Shown piece by piece: positions 38,310-50,574 of a stretch of 64,000 nt of DNA (within the stretch, counting starts at the first letter, position 1; each line of letters opens with the position of its first letter). The notes under the pieces are model-generated. The model saw nothing but the letters and a program-made list of their open reading frames with translations, was not told the DNA's origin and made no database searches. The stretch lies in contig JANJXV010000024.1 in assembly GCA_024803745.1 (NCBI GenBank), positions 6,170,106 through 6,234,105 on the forward strand, written 5' to 3'. The DNA comes from Megascapheus bottae. Its lineage: Eukaryota; Chordata; Mammalia; Rodentia; Geomyidae. A program made the translations under genes and the position numbers.

Positions 38310-38545
38310 AGCCGAGCACAGTGGCTCATGCCTGTAATCCTAGCTACCCAGAAGGCTGAGATCTGAGGATCACAATTCAAAGCCAGTCTAGGCCCTAAAG
38401 AATGTGACTCTTATTTCCAATTTACCACCAGAGAGCATTAAGTGGGGCTGTGGCTCTAGGGTTAGGGTGGTAGACTTGAGTTAAAGAGCTCAGGGACAAC
38501 ACCCAGACCCAGAGTTCAAAGCCTAAGACCTCAAAAAGAGGAAAA
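38310..38545 (+). mobile_element. Dimeric SINE, 7SL/B1-like left half plus Geo-like right half
   Basis: The left half reads GCCGAGCACAGTGGCTCATG then CCTGTAATCCTAGCTAC and GGCTGAGATCTGAGGATC, typical of 7SL-derived B1/Alu-like monomers. The right half has GGGGCTGTGGCTC, GAGCTCAGGGACAAC and AGAGTTCAAAGCC, which relates it to the right half of the IDL-Geo dimers here. No clear TSD. Confidence 0.78.
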
Positions 38546-40704
38546 GGGGATTGTGAATGGAAAAGCTGTGAGAAAATGAGGGGGTGACACTTTTGATAAA
38601 TGTGTTCATTAACTGAATATTCTAACTGTAACATTTTTGTATAATAAATTACAATATATGATTATAATATTGAGCTCTACAACAGGCAACTCTCAGTAGC
38701 AATGGTAAATATAATCTGAAGAATGATACCACAAAGGGCAGGATATTAAATTAAAAGATCACAGGAAATCTCAACCTTAAATGAGTCTCTATTCTTAACC
38801 ACTGATCTTTCAATTCTTTCACATTTTCATAATTGGAACATCAAGACTACAGAAGCCCTGTCCATCAAAGTCATAACCGGTGGAAATTGTTGCAAATTGT
38901 TATAGTTGGTTGCCTGTCAGTCTTCAATTTTGATAGATTATTAAATTTTCTTTCTTTTCTTATGCTTAATGCATTAATTTATGTGTAGTTGTCAGAAGTA
39001 GTATCAACAACTACAAGGCAGATTTCATTTTGCATTGTTGACCTTTTCCTTAATGAAAAAAATGAACCAAATTCTATAACACTATGCAATTACTGCACAA
39101 TGTACATTCCCTACATAAAAATCACACTGTATATTTCTATATAGAAACCAATAAAAAACAATATAACTTAAAAATTCTTCAAAACTGCTCAGATATAGCT
39201 TAAACAAAGTACATAGATATAAAATTGAATGAACTAGCCCTATCATCTCTTACTTCAAATACCATGATAAACTATTTTGATTATTTTCCTTTATTTTTGA
39301 TTTTTAATTTCCCTTTGAGAATTCCTAAAAATATTTTAGTTGTTCATAATGTCACAGCACAAGGTGAAGAGGATATGTGTTAGGTTTTTACACTGTAGTT
39401 ACATACAAACCAACCAAGAGCTATGCCCTTCTTTTCCTTAGATGAAATACCCACTATATATTAATGAAGAAAAAAGAAATGGATCCAAGTGCTATTAGTC
39501 AGTGGAAATTTCTCTTAATGAATAATATTTATTTATATCCCAATATCCATATATTTCCACTCAGCTTAATATATAACATATTCCCAATATTTGTTATGTG
39601 CATAGCTGTCACTAACTTATTTGATTGCAATTTTGATTTACCAAAATATTTTGTTTGCTTTTGAGGCAATACACTGATTTAGAGATGAATACATAAAAAA
39701 GATCTAGTTTGGAGTTTAGTTGTTTATGTCTTCTTTCTAAGGACAACTTTACGTTTATCCATTATTTTACTTACACAGATAAATTCTGAAATTTATACCC
39801 TGTTCTGAAGTGACTAGAATTTTTGAATATATACTTAACTCATCTGGTATGCAACAAAATAACTTAGTAAAATCACAACATAATTTTCCTCTTTGATTCA
39901 CATTTGTAGCACATTGAAAGACAATTTTTGTGGATATCATGAAATATGGTGGATAAAGGTGAACTGCAATCAACAAGTATTGAATTGAATTAAAGTAATT
40001 CTTTTTTGACATCTTCTTCCTCTTAGAGAGGATGGATATTACTAACCAATTACTCTCTTTCATTTCTAGTTTAATGTGTAATATATTTTTTCACGTTAAG
40101 GCAATTGAATTTTATAATAGTTTAGAAAAATGAGGAAATGTTTAATAGGTGAAAATATGTTGGCATTATTAAAGCTAATTGCCCAAAGATTTACACGTGA
40201 AGACACAGCTAAAGATACAATTATTATGGTAATTGGTATAATGAAGGGGATGAACTTTACAGTATATTGTTAAGATATGCCCTAGAGAGGTGTCATTTCT
40301 AACACATTATTTTTTTATATGTCATTCTTTAGACATTTACAAGTGAATACCAAATTTACTATTCAGGACATAGTTCAACAGTAAGGCATCACTTATTAAA
40401 TCATCTATATCTCTAGAAATTATCAGCAGAGATCTAAATTAGAATATAGTCAAAAAGTTCATAGAATACTTTAAATATCAGTAAGGAGAAAAGACTGAGT
40501 ACTTAGTATCATTAAGAAAAACATTTTTTAACAAATTTTATAGTCCTTTCCAATGACAATACAAATGACAGTTTGAACAGCTTGAAAAACAAAGAATTTT
40601 AATGTAAAATTAAGTAAATCATCACTCTTAAAATTTCACTACAAACTATATACACTTGATCTAAAATACATACAATTTCAGGTTATATATATACACATTT
40701 ATAT
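38546..40704. other. AT-rich non-coding sequence, nothing recognised
   Basis: No recognisable repeat. The minus-strand frame at 39767-40063 has no domain features. Confidence 0.6.
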
Positions 40705-41790
40705 CATATCTCCACCACCAGATGATACTTTACACATCTTCATAAATGTTTGCAAACTATGCACACTCCCACCAACAGTTTACTTGATTTCGTTTATGGC
40801 CACATTCCCAATAACATCAACTATTATTTATTTACTTGATAATGGCCATCCTAACTGGGGTAATGTGGAATCTCAAGTGTTTTTTATTTGAATTTATTTT
40901 ATGGCCAGAGATATTGAACATTTCTTTATTTGTCTATAGAGTATTTTTATTTCCTGTCCAGAGAAGTCTCTTTTTAATTCTTTACCCCACTTATTAATGC
41001 AGTTGTTGTTTCTTTGAAAATGTTTTATTGGGGGAATATTTTTTATATGAGGCCCTTGTCTATTGTATAACTAGTGAATATCTTCTCCCAGTCTGAGAGA
41101 TTTGTATTTATCTTGGTAGTTATTAATGCAGTCCTTGTTATCCCTCCTATCTTTGATTTGTTGTGTTTCTGGATCTTTATTTAGAAATTTTTCACTTGTG
41201 TCAAAAAGCCCTAGAGTATCCCTGGTACATTCTTGTATTATTTTCAAGATATCTGCTTTAACTTAACTTTGAGGTCTTTGACCCATTTGGAGTTGATTCT
41301 GTTACAGGGTAATATTTAAGGATCTAACTTCATTTTTCCACATATATATAGCCAATTCTTCCCGCAAAATTTCTTGAAGAGGCTATTTTTCTTCCATGTA
41401 ATAATTTTGGTTAGAACACTTGTTAAGTGCTGGTGGGAATTGACAAAGCAATAGCCATTATGAAAAGTATTTCTGAAGTTCCTAGAAAAACTCTGGAATC
41501 CAGCAATCTTATTTCAAAGGATAATTTTTGGAATTAAAATCACTAATTAAAGTGCTATCTATATTCCAGTGTTTATTTCACTAACATGATCAACAGCCAA
41601 GACCTAAATTTACATCAATGGTTAACTGAACTTAATTCACTTATATGGTAGATATACAAAATAGAATTTACTCCATTTTCTAAGAGAAAAATATTGTTCA
41701 TAAAAGGCAATATGAATGAGTTAATAGTAACTCAAATGCATTAATCCTTAAATAGATGGAAAACGGTTTGTGAAACTATTGATGTGAGGG
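40705..41790 (+). mobile_element. Old LINE-1, twin-primed (inverted 5' segment)
   Basis: 40705-41423 is reverse-complement ORF2; its left edge is the complement of the CTGTTGGTGGGAGTGTGCA region. At about 41424 the sequence turns to forward L1 starting GTGCTGGTGGGAATTGAC, then CAATAGCCATTATGAAAAG, CCAGCAATCTTATTTC and ACATCAATGGTTAACTG. The two pieces are contiguous in L1 order. The right end fades at about 41750-41800. It is too diverged for a clear TSD. Confidence 0.7.
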
Positions 41791-42042
41791 CTATAAAATA
41801 AGTCACTAAGAAATCAGAGAATGGATAGGAGCCCAAGTTGGACAACAATATGCCAAAGCTTTACTTTGGTAATTCCAAGCACACTTTTCTTACGCTTAAC
41901 TCGTTATGCCTTGTCTCCTCAGTCTTATGTTAACTATGAATACAGTTATGATATATTTATATAGATATGACATAACTCAACACATCAAGTTTTTAATGCA
42001 CTTTATGATGAAATTCTAGACTCTCGGTAAAGCACTATACCC

Positions 42043-43812
42043 ACCAATATCCCAATGTCATTCTTTAAAGAAATAGAAGAGGCAATCCAAAATTTCATAT
42101 GGAATAATAAAAGACCCAGTATAGCAAAAACACTTCTTAGCAGAAAGAACAGTGCAGGAGGAATTTCAATACCAAACTTTAGACTCTATTACAGGGCTAT
42201 AATTATCAAAACAGCTTGGTACTGGCACAGAACAGGCCTGAAGACCAATGGAATAGAACTGAGGACCCAGATATTAAACCACAAACCTATGGCCACCTAA
42301 TCTTTGACAAGAGAGCCAAAAAAATAGAATGGAAGAAAGACAGCCTCTTCAACAAGTGGTGCTGGCAGAACTGGTTAAGCACCTGCAGAAAACTAAAGTT
42401 GGATCCTTCTTTGTCACCATGCACTAGAATTAACTCTAAATGGATCAAACCTGGAGGTAAAAGCTGACACACTGAAAACTTTACAAGAAGGAACAGGAGA
42501 TACACTAGACCTCCTTGGCACAGGTCAAAACTTTCTTAATAAGGACCAAGAATCACAACAAATCAGAGAAAGGCTGGATAAGTGGGACTGCATTAAACTG
42601 CAGAGCTTTTGTATGGCAAAGGACATAGCTAGTAAACTAATTAGGAAGCCTACAAAGTGGGAGAAGATCTTCACCAACCATACAACTGACAAAGGCCTCA
42701 TATCTAAAACATATCAACAGCTCAAAAAATTGAATCACTCCAAGACTAATCTCCAAAGTAACAACCATCCCATTAAAAGATGGGCCAAAGACTTAAAGAG
42801 AGTCTTCTCTGAAGAAGAAATAAGAATGGCCTATAGACACATGAAGAAATGCTCAACATCTCTGGTCATGAAAGAAATGCAAATCAAAACAACTCTGAGA
42901 TTACACCTCACTCCAGTTAAAATGGCCAGGATCAAGAAAACTAATAACAACAGATGCTGGAGGGGATGTGGCCAGGAGGGATCACTACTACACTGTTGGT
43001 GGGAGTGTAAACTCGTTCAACCACTATGGAAAGCATTATGGCAGTTCCTCAAAAGACTAAACATAGAGCTCCCCTATGACCCAGCAATTCCACTACTAGG
43101 CATTAACCCAATTGTCCATAAACAAGGATATACTAAATCTACGAGCATTACAATGTTCATTGCAGCACTATTTACCATAGCAAAGATGTGGAACCAACCC
43201 AGATGTCCCTCAGTTGATGAGTGGATCAACAAGATGTAGTATATGTACTCAATGGAATTCTATGCAGCTATCAGAAAGAATGACATCGCCCCATTTGTTA
43301 GGAAATGGAAAGGCTTAGAAAAAATCATATTAAGTGAAGTAAGCCAGACTCAAAGGAACATAGGCTCAATGGTTTTCCTTATTTGTCATAACCAGTAGAA
43401 ATTTTGGGTTTTCATAGCAGAGATTTGCAATAGAGCAAAACCTAGATACATAAGGCCATATAGTATGATGCTAAATGAAAGGACCTCTAGGATATAGAAA
43501 CAAAAGCCATATAATCAGTGATGGTTGTCCTTAATGTACTATGTTATCTCTCATCTCTTTTGCTGTCCCTTGGTTATCTCATATTGTACAGTATCTCACT
43601 TTGATTTTTGGTATATTGGATATATTTGTATTTGGTTATTTGAAATTGGATAGGGAAGGGGGGAAAACAGATGAGGAGTGGGGGAAGGGGGAAGGGAAAT
43701 GGGGACCAAGAAATGAAAAAGGGTATCAGTGTATGTGAATTAATACACCTCCCATCTGGCAAATGTAATGTAACCCTTCTTTTAATTACAATAAAAATTA
43801 TATGAAAAAAAT
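42043..43812 (+). mobile_element. LINE-1, best-preserved ORF2 C-terminal fragment in the window
   Basis: ORF2 begins at [17 protein letters not shown] one-base loss near 42231 (CACAGAAC where the copy at 22338 has CACAAGAAC) shifts the frame. A two-base loss near 42449 (CAAACCTGG versus CAAAGACCTGG) restores it. From there the frame is open to a TAG at 43237-43239, where sister copies have TGG (W). It carries the C-terminal cysteine-histidine knuckle [18 protein letters not shown]. After the TAG the frame continues with EFYAAIRKNDIAPFVRKW to about 43398, then the 3' UTR and an A-rich tail. No TSD identified. Confidence 0.92.
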
Positions 43813-45181
43813 AAAATGCTCTTTCCCCTTAAAATTGTTTAAAAATGTAAATCTCATATTGTATTCTTTCCACAATGCAGATAAAAATTTAAAAAAAAAA
43901 TACACTCTTAGGAGAAAAATTTATTCAAGAAGACCAGATTGACAGGGGGAGAATGGTGGGGAAGAGAACTACAAACTTTCGGTAGGACATGACTGATATT
44001 TGTTTTAGAAGTTTCGATCTGTCCTTTCAGCAGTCACTGACCTGCTGTCTTTTATTTGCTTTCCTGTCCAAAATGTATTCCATCTTGCAACTCTTTATAA
44101 AGACATAGTTGTAGAATTCTACTTATCCTTAGAAGAGGACTAATTGATACATTGACTCTTAAAAATATCATGCAACTTGACACCTGCAATAAGTCTATAA
44201 CATGTTCTCTTATTATGTGCCAAAACATTCCCCAATCAGTACTTTGCACTACGTCTTAACACTCAGCATCATCTCCTGTCATCTCTGGCCCAGCTGTTCT
44301 AATTGTGAACTTCAAATAGTTGCTCTAATCATCACCCTCCCATGACTGTGCTTTAAGTTCTGAAAACAACCTGGTATAAATTTAGAAATCAAGAACAAAG
44401 GACATATGAGACTCTAGATATAACAGCTTGTGCCTTTTAATGGCATCTGTCATCATATCTTTGGAAAGCTATTTATCACTACAATTCCCCACTGTAGTGC
44501 TTTGAAATGGTAGTCCTTTTATCTTCTTCACCCAAGTGTTTCATGTGTGTAAGATCACAGGTGGGAAACTAGGAATATCACATTTGTTAAGGAACTGATT
44601 TCTACGTGTCTTTAGAGCCAAGTTTAGGTCGCCATGCAAAATTTTGTATGGAATTCTTTTCTTATGGCAAAAAAGTCTCATTTCCAATATTACCAAATTT
44701 CCATTAAATTAAACATTCCCTAAGCTTCACGCTAGGATAGAATAGAAATGAAAGAGCAGAATATTGGGCAAGACTTAGAAGGTAGGTATTAATAATTCAT
44801 TTTGTGACAATGATAGAGCCTATCTGCCACACACATGGCTTATAATTACCTCACTTGATAAAGTAGGAATTCCATTAAAGTACATTTAAATTTACTTTGA
44901 AGATTTGAAAGGTCACATTCTTTTGACTAATGAGATAAACCTCCCAGGTTTAGTTGTACAGTATAATCTACTGTCATGATAGGATTTAAATCTAGAAGAG
45001 TTTATTTAATTAAAACACTGAGTACATCACTGTTCTAAGTTCTGTAATTCTTATTCATTGTATAATGCTCCAAGCAAATCAACATTAATGCATGTTTCAG
45101 GTACGTAAGTATGAAAAGATTTTCTTTAAGGTAATTGGAGAATAGATGACTTTTAGTATGGTTTTTTCTCATATGTGTTAA
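43813..45181. other. Non-coding sequence, nothing recognised
   Basis: Mixed composition with no assignable repeat; small frames only. Confidence 0.6.
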
Positions 45182-45455
45182 TTTTTTTTTGGTTGGCCGT
45201 GGGGCTTGAACTCTGGGAGCAGGTGCTGTCCCTGAGCTCTTTAGCTCAAAGCTACCACCCTACCCCTGGGCCTGTGCATTGTCCCTGAGCTCTTCAGCTC
45301 AAAGCTACCACCCTGCCTATTGAGCAACAGTACCACTTTCGATTTTCTGGTGGTTAATTGGAAATAAGAGTCTCGCAGACTTTAATGCCCCAGCTGGCTT
45401 TGAACCTTCATCCTCAGATCTCAGTCTCCTCAAAAGCCATCATGAGCCACTATTT
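45182..45455 (-). mobile_element. B1-like/Geo-like dimeric SINE with an internal duplication
   Basis: Reverse complement of the same dimer as at 38310: T tract, then GGGGCTTGAACTCTGGG, later ATTGGAAATAAGAGTCTCGC and TCAGATCTCAGTCTCCTC. A 38-bp block containing GTCCCTGAGCTCTT and CTCAAAGCTACCACCCT occurs twice, at about 45227 and 45280, a 53-bp tandem period. Confidence 0.75.
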
Positions 45456-45619
45456 AAAATAGCAAATTTTAAACTTAAAATTTACTATTCATTCAGACTA
45501 GCCAATGAACATCCAGAGAAGCATACTTTCAGATTTTAGGCTATAGAAAATTTGACTACCAGAGCCTTTTTTTTTTTGCCGGGGGGGGGGTACTCGGTGA
45601 CCTACCTCTTCTCTTTTCT

Positions 45620-45765
45620 TTTTTTTAAGATTTTATTAACATTGATTTTTACATCATACTTTAAATATTATGTTTAACAAACAAGCATTCAAGAAGGGAA
45701 TCTCTGCATGCAATCACGGGCACATAGAATTTTGAACACAAATAAAATTAAGCACTACCTGTGCC
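45620..45765 (-). mobile_element. LINE-1 3' tail, older subfamily, reverse
   Basis: A T tract then TTTATTAACATTGATTTTTA, ATTCAAGAAGGGAATCTC and TGCAATCACGGGCACATAG matches the first 140 bp of the elements at 16130 and 31668. Confidence 0.7.
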
Positions 45766-46195
45766 TTTTTAAAAAGCTATCTGAGATTTGTGTCAAAACA
45801 AGGATGTTTGTGTTGAATATATTTGTGAAGTTATTTCTTTTTCTTTTGTCCCCCACACCCACTTTGGTTTATCCCCAGTTGTGTTGTCATTGCATTAGAT
45901 TTTGGTAGCCTGTGTCTTTTCTATACATTTATCTGAACTGGGGAAGGGAAAGGGAACAACAAAATGGTAGAAAAAGGGCAAAGGGTGAACCAATGCAACA
46001 GACGAATGCAACTGCAACACTAGCAAGACAATGTGTTGAAAGAGAATTTTACAATTTGCCACGGGGGGGGGGAGGGGGAGAGTCAGGGTGGAAGGAGGTC
46101 GGAGTAAAACCAGGGAAGGGCAACAATGTTAGACAAGAAATGTACTCATTACGTTTGTAAATGTAACTGCTCTGTACATCACAAAAATAAAAAAA
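45766..46195 (+). mobile_element. LINE-1 3' UTR, diverged
   Basis: GTCCCCCACACCCACTTTGG-like sequence, CTGAACTGGGGAAGGGAAAG, then a G-rich tract (46063-46079), GGGCAACAATGTTAGACAAG, AATGTACTCATTACG and GTAACTGCTCTGTACATC with an A-rich end. The order is that of other L1 3' UTRs in the window. Confidence 0.65.
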
Positions 46196-46789
46196 TTAAT
46201 GAAGTAAATCATAAAAAGAAAAAACAACAGCTGTGGTCTAGAGCAGAAGACCCAACACTGAAAAGCAAAAATGTTTCTCAGATCACAGTGAAAAGGAAGC
46301 ATCAATATAAGGGTGTATGGGAGTTCAACTTTAGCAGAAGGTTAGATTTCTTTAGTCGTTATGTGAGCTGAAAAATAAAATAAAATATGCTTCAGAATGA
46401 AATGACTGTTGGGCATGAGGACAAATTTATAATGAAGCATTTACAGCTCTCCTGGAACATGTATGGTAATTTAATTATATGTTCACAGAAATCCAAATCA
46501 AATGGGAAGAGGCAATAATTTTTTACTGCAGTTAAAAAATGTTATAGACAAATCAAAACAACAACAACAAAAAGTTATAGAGGAAGGAAATGTAATCAGA
46601 GCATGTTCTGAGCTCAGCGGTAAACAATATTTGAAAAGTCCACATGGAAAAACTATTCCTAAGCAGAAATTGAGACATAATTATATTGACAGGAAATAAA
46701 GATCATAAATTACTCAAATATTATAAAACACTTATGATCAAGTTTAAATGTAATATTGAAATTGATTAAATTAGATCCATTGTATTTAT

Positions 46790-46857
46790 ATTGTATTTTT
46801 TTCTTTTATTGTTGGGGTAATGTATAGAGGAGTTGCAGTTACATTCATCAGGTAAGT
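46790..46857 (-). mobile_element. Short LINE-1 3' UTR tail, reverse
   Basis: TTTTATTGTTGGGGTAATGT, ATAGAGGAGTTGCAGTTAC and ATTCATCAGG are the reverse complement of the last 70 bp of the L1 3' UTR. Confidence 0.75.
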
Positions 46858-47062
46858 ATTTGAATCATTTAGAATATAGAGATGATTACCAAACAAAATA
46901 TTTTAACATTGAATGTGTGTTATTTGGGAGTTCAAGACAGATCTATAAAGCATATATTTTAAATATAAACTTCTGAAATAGTTGAATTTTATTGTTACGA
47001 CTATAATTATCTTTAAGTACTTGTATAAATCAGTTACAATTTATCAAAACTTTAGCTAATAC

Positions 47063-47285
47063 GTGTTTTAAATCCTAGCTACTCAGGAGGCTGAGATCTG
47101 AGGATTGTGGTTCAAAGCCAGCCCTGACACTAATGTCCATGAGATACTTATCTTTAATTAATCACCAGAAAACTGGAAGTGGTGCTGTTGCTCAAGGGGT
47201 AGGGTAGTGGCTTTGAGCTGAAGAGCTCAGGGACAATACCCAGGCCCAGAGTTCAAGTCCCACAAATGACAAAAAAAAAAAAAAA
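47063..47285 (+). mobile_element. B1-like/Geo-like dimeric SINE, 5' truncated
   Basis: Starts within the left half at AATCCTAGCTACTCAGGAGG, continues CTGAGATCTGAGGATTG, then AACTGGAAGTGGTGCTG and GCCCAGAGTTCAAGTCCC, and ends in about 17 A. The long pure A tail suggests it is younger than the copy at 38310. Confidence 0.82.
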
Positions 47286-48284
47286 GATTTGTCATATATT
47301 TATTTCCAATTAGTGGTAACTACATCCCTGAGTAACACTAAGAAATCACTTTTTTCACTGTTGTTTTTCACGTTTTTTAAAGTATAATTGCTTTGACTCT
47401 GACAAGTTTGGGGATAATAATTCAATTTTTAAAATTTTGCTTTGTTTTAGTGCTTTATTTCCCTGCAGTTCACACAGTTAATTAATGGGAATCATCTTAA
47501 GAATCATTATGTTGCTCTCATTACGATTACCCTTTTGAGATCAAATTAAGTTGAACATAAAATGATCCTAGGTTCTGATTTATCTCTGGTTTATAGTAAT
47601 TGGGAGCCTAATTTATCTAATGATGATCAGCAATAAATCTCTAGGTCATGAGATGTAGAGGGTGCTTAATCATCTTTTAGAGTGTTGCATTTTTGAAGAT
47701 TGTAGTTATTAGTAGAGGAGTATGAACCAGGTTGATTATTATATTAAAATCTATTTTAAAAATTAAAAAACCCTACTCTTGTAGAAAGGATCTCAAGTGT
47801 CTTGATAAGTTGCTTTAGATCTAATGACCTTTCATTAGTCATTTATGAAATGATAGAATTGAAATGTAATCAATGAGCCTAGCATTGACTTGTGATGTCT
47901 GTGGCAGTTGCATGAAGCCATACCATCCTATACACAGGCGTAAGAATGTTCTTAAGGAATGAAGGCCTATGTATAACATGTAAGATCCATAGATATAACA
48001 AGACATTTTCAAGGAACTGGACATCATATGGGACAATACTAGTCCTTTCAAGTAGGATTCTAGGAATTTATTATCTATAATTATGCTGGTATACTTTATT
48101 TAAAAACTGAAATAATATGAATCATTTGATTACTCCTTATTTAGTGTCATCTGTATTCTATGTTAATAAAGTCTATATTTGCAAATAATTGACCCTCTTT
48201 GAGAGCAAACAAAATTGAACAGGTGCTATAAAGCAGAGAGTTGAAATGTGAGCAGAGAATAAAAATCATCTTTTTATTGTTTTC

Positions 48285-48400
48285 TTTTTTGTTTATTACT
48301 AGGGATCATACTAAGGGTCTTGAGCTTGCTTGGCTTGCTTGTTCATGGCAGGTTGCTCTATTACTTGAGACAAACCTATATCTCTGAGATTAGTTTCAGA
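48285..48400 (-). mobile_element. Possible old ID-like SINE, reverse
   Basis: After a T-rich run, ACTAGGGATCATACTAAGGG and GCTCTATTACTTGAGACAAA look like an inverted B box and A box of a tRNA-derived SINE. Strongly diverged. Confidence 0.35.
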
Positions 48401-49654
48401 TTCTTCTCCCATGGGCTCTAACCATGATCCTAATATCTGAACTCCCTGCTCAGATTACTTCCTATGGAGGTTCTTCGAATCTTTTTTTTCCTGACAACAT
48501 AGAATGCTAGTCAGGAGCATTGTAACTGGTGGTCCTTCACATTCTTGCTTGAGGCTCTAAGGAGGCTCTACAAAGTTAACTGGGATATTGACATGCACAC
48601 AACTATGACTAATATTATTTTCCTTTCCTTAAAACGACAACAGTAACAAACCCACAGACAGATCTCACTTCTTGCTTCTAAACTGAATAACTAACTAAGT
48701 TCTCTCCTAAGGCTCATGCTCATCTGTTTGTCATCTCTCTGTAGGAAGGTGTCAGTTCAACTGCCTAAATAGACAAGCTCCTCCCTTGCGCTTTCTTCAG
48801 CATCAGTTCATATCATTCATGAGACAGAAAATATGCAAATGACAAACTATCGTAGCATATCATAGCATCTCCTTACTGATTCCCTGTGAAATTAAACATT
48901 AATTTTCTGTAAAGGGAAATTAAGTACAAAGTAAAAATCTCTTGAATTATCTTTCCATGATTTCATATGAAATACATTTTTACTTACCATCCATATATCC
49001 TCCAGAATTTAGGCAAAGTGAATAAGAAGAGAATTACTTTTAAGTAATGTGGAATCTGCTCATGTTATATTTCATAAATTAGCTTGTTTTTCTAGACAAG
49101 AGCCTATCAGAGTGTAATACTTGGAGCAGGATCCTGGAGAAAGTCTGATTTTCATCAGATTGGAAAAATTTTGAGTCTAATTGACTATAGATGAGAGATA
49201 AAATTACTTTGTGTTAAAATCTGCAACAGCAAACTAGACTCACTGCACAGAGGGCCATGGATGGTACTGAAAGGAGGGAAGAAAATTGTATCATAAAATT
49301 AATACATATGCCAGGTGCGTGCATTAATGTATTTTGAATTTAAAAAATATTAACTCTATGCTTTACTTCAGAGTTGCACTAATAAACTAATATTTTCATT
49401 TTATTATACTTTGGACTTGATGAATTAATGCTTTAAATTAATTTTCATTTAATAATTTAATAAGGGATGATTTACCAACCCAAGTCATTGGAGATGATGA
49501 TAATACAACAGCTGATGTAAGGGACAGATGACATCCACAATACATTATTAGTCATAAATAACATTCAAGATACTGCTTGGCCTCACATAAGCTGAACAAC
49601 ACATTTGAGACCAGAGAGAATAGTCAGGAGCTATGCAAGGCTGATCGTAGAATA

Positions 49655-49800
49655 GAACTTAGGCAGGCATATTTGTGCACACCTGCCATCACAGCACTGA
49701 AGAAACTGACAAAGGAGAATTAAGAGTTCTAAGCCAGTCTATGTTTCACAAGAAGGGATCGAGATCAAGATTAATAAGATTTTCTTATTATGGAATAAAA
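49655..49800 (+). mobile_element. Possible old B1-like SINE with purine tail
   Basis: GCAGGCATATTTGTGCACAC then CTGCCATCACAGCACTGAAG and AGTTCTAAGCCAGTCTATG resemble a 7SL/B1-type monomer. An AG-rich tract, perhaps a degenerated tail, follows at 49807-49860. Confidence 0.4.
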
Positions 49801-49805
49801 ATAGA

Positions 49806-49862
49806 GAGGAGAAGAAAAGGAAAGGAGGAAGAGGAGGAAGAGGAAGAAAAGAGGAGAGTGTA
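49806..49862. repeat. Purine (GGA/GAA) tract
   Basis: About 55 bases of almost pure A and G, mostly GGA, GAA and GAG triplets, on the plus strand. Confidence 0.9.
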
Positions 49863-50574
49863 TTGGATAATTCAAATAATGGAGAAATTATCAAATTGTC
49901 TAGTACCTTAGGAACGAATGGTCATTGGAGGTACTTATAATTTGATCAGATAATCAAAGAAGAGAATTATAGTATTCTCACTACTCACTTTTTGTGGAAC
50001 TGTATTTAGTACTCATATCCCACTTAGAAACTTCATTAGTACATTTTCTAGTACTATAATGAATTATCTCATGTTAGATGCTTTTCAAAGAGAATAAGGG
50101 TTTTCTGTTGTTGTTGTTTTGGTCTTAGGTTACAGTTTCAGAGGTTCAAGCTTGTCTCTGATGAGGATTTTATCAATAAGAGTTAGTTGTTGGAACTCAG
50201 GCAAAGGAGTGATTCCTTCCCAAGAAAAGATATCAAGAGAAGAAAGTTTTAAGATTTGTTTTTCTATAACAGTCCTCTTCTGACAATTAACTCAGGATGC
50301 CACAGACATTGTTTCCCTAGAGCTAAGTTCCTGGTGACCCGATGACTTCCCTCTAGACATAACCTTTTATTAAAGGGTCCATAATCTCTCAACATCCCAC
50401 TCTAAGAAGTCAGATTCCAAACCACAAACCTTTAGAATACAAACAAAATCCAAATCTTATTACAAACTTATGTGTAAATTCTTTTTTTGAGTTTTTATAT
50501 TTTATTAACTTTAAAATTGGAAAAGGAATTACCATTCAATTTTTGATTCAGAAGATAACTATTTCTCCAGGTCG

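Larger units (their letters stand above)
47286..50574. other. AT-rich non-coding sequence with possible old repeats
   Basis: Contains weak SINE traces (48285, 49655). The stretch 50130-50470 (ACAGTCCTCTTCTGACAATT, TGCCACAGACATTGTTTCCC) has the feel of an old inverted LTR or similar interspersed repeat, but I cannot name it. Confidence 0.45.

Noticed and set aside
50130..50470. Possible old LTR or other interspersed repeat on the minus strand
   Set aside because: Phrases feel familiar but I cannot tie them to a named family or find LTR ends, so I do not call it.
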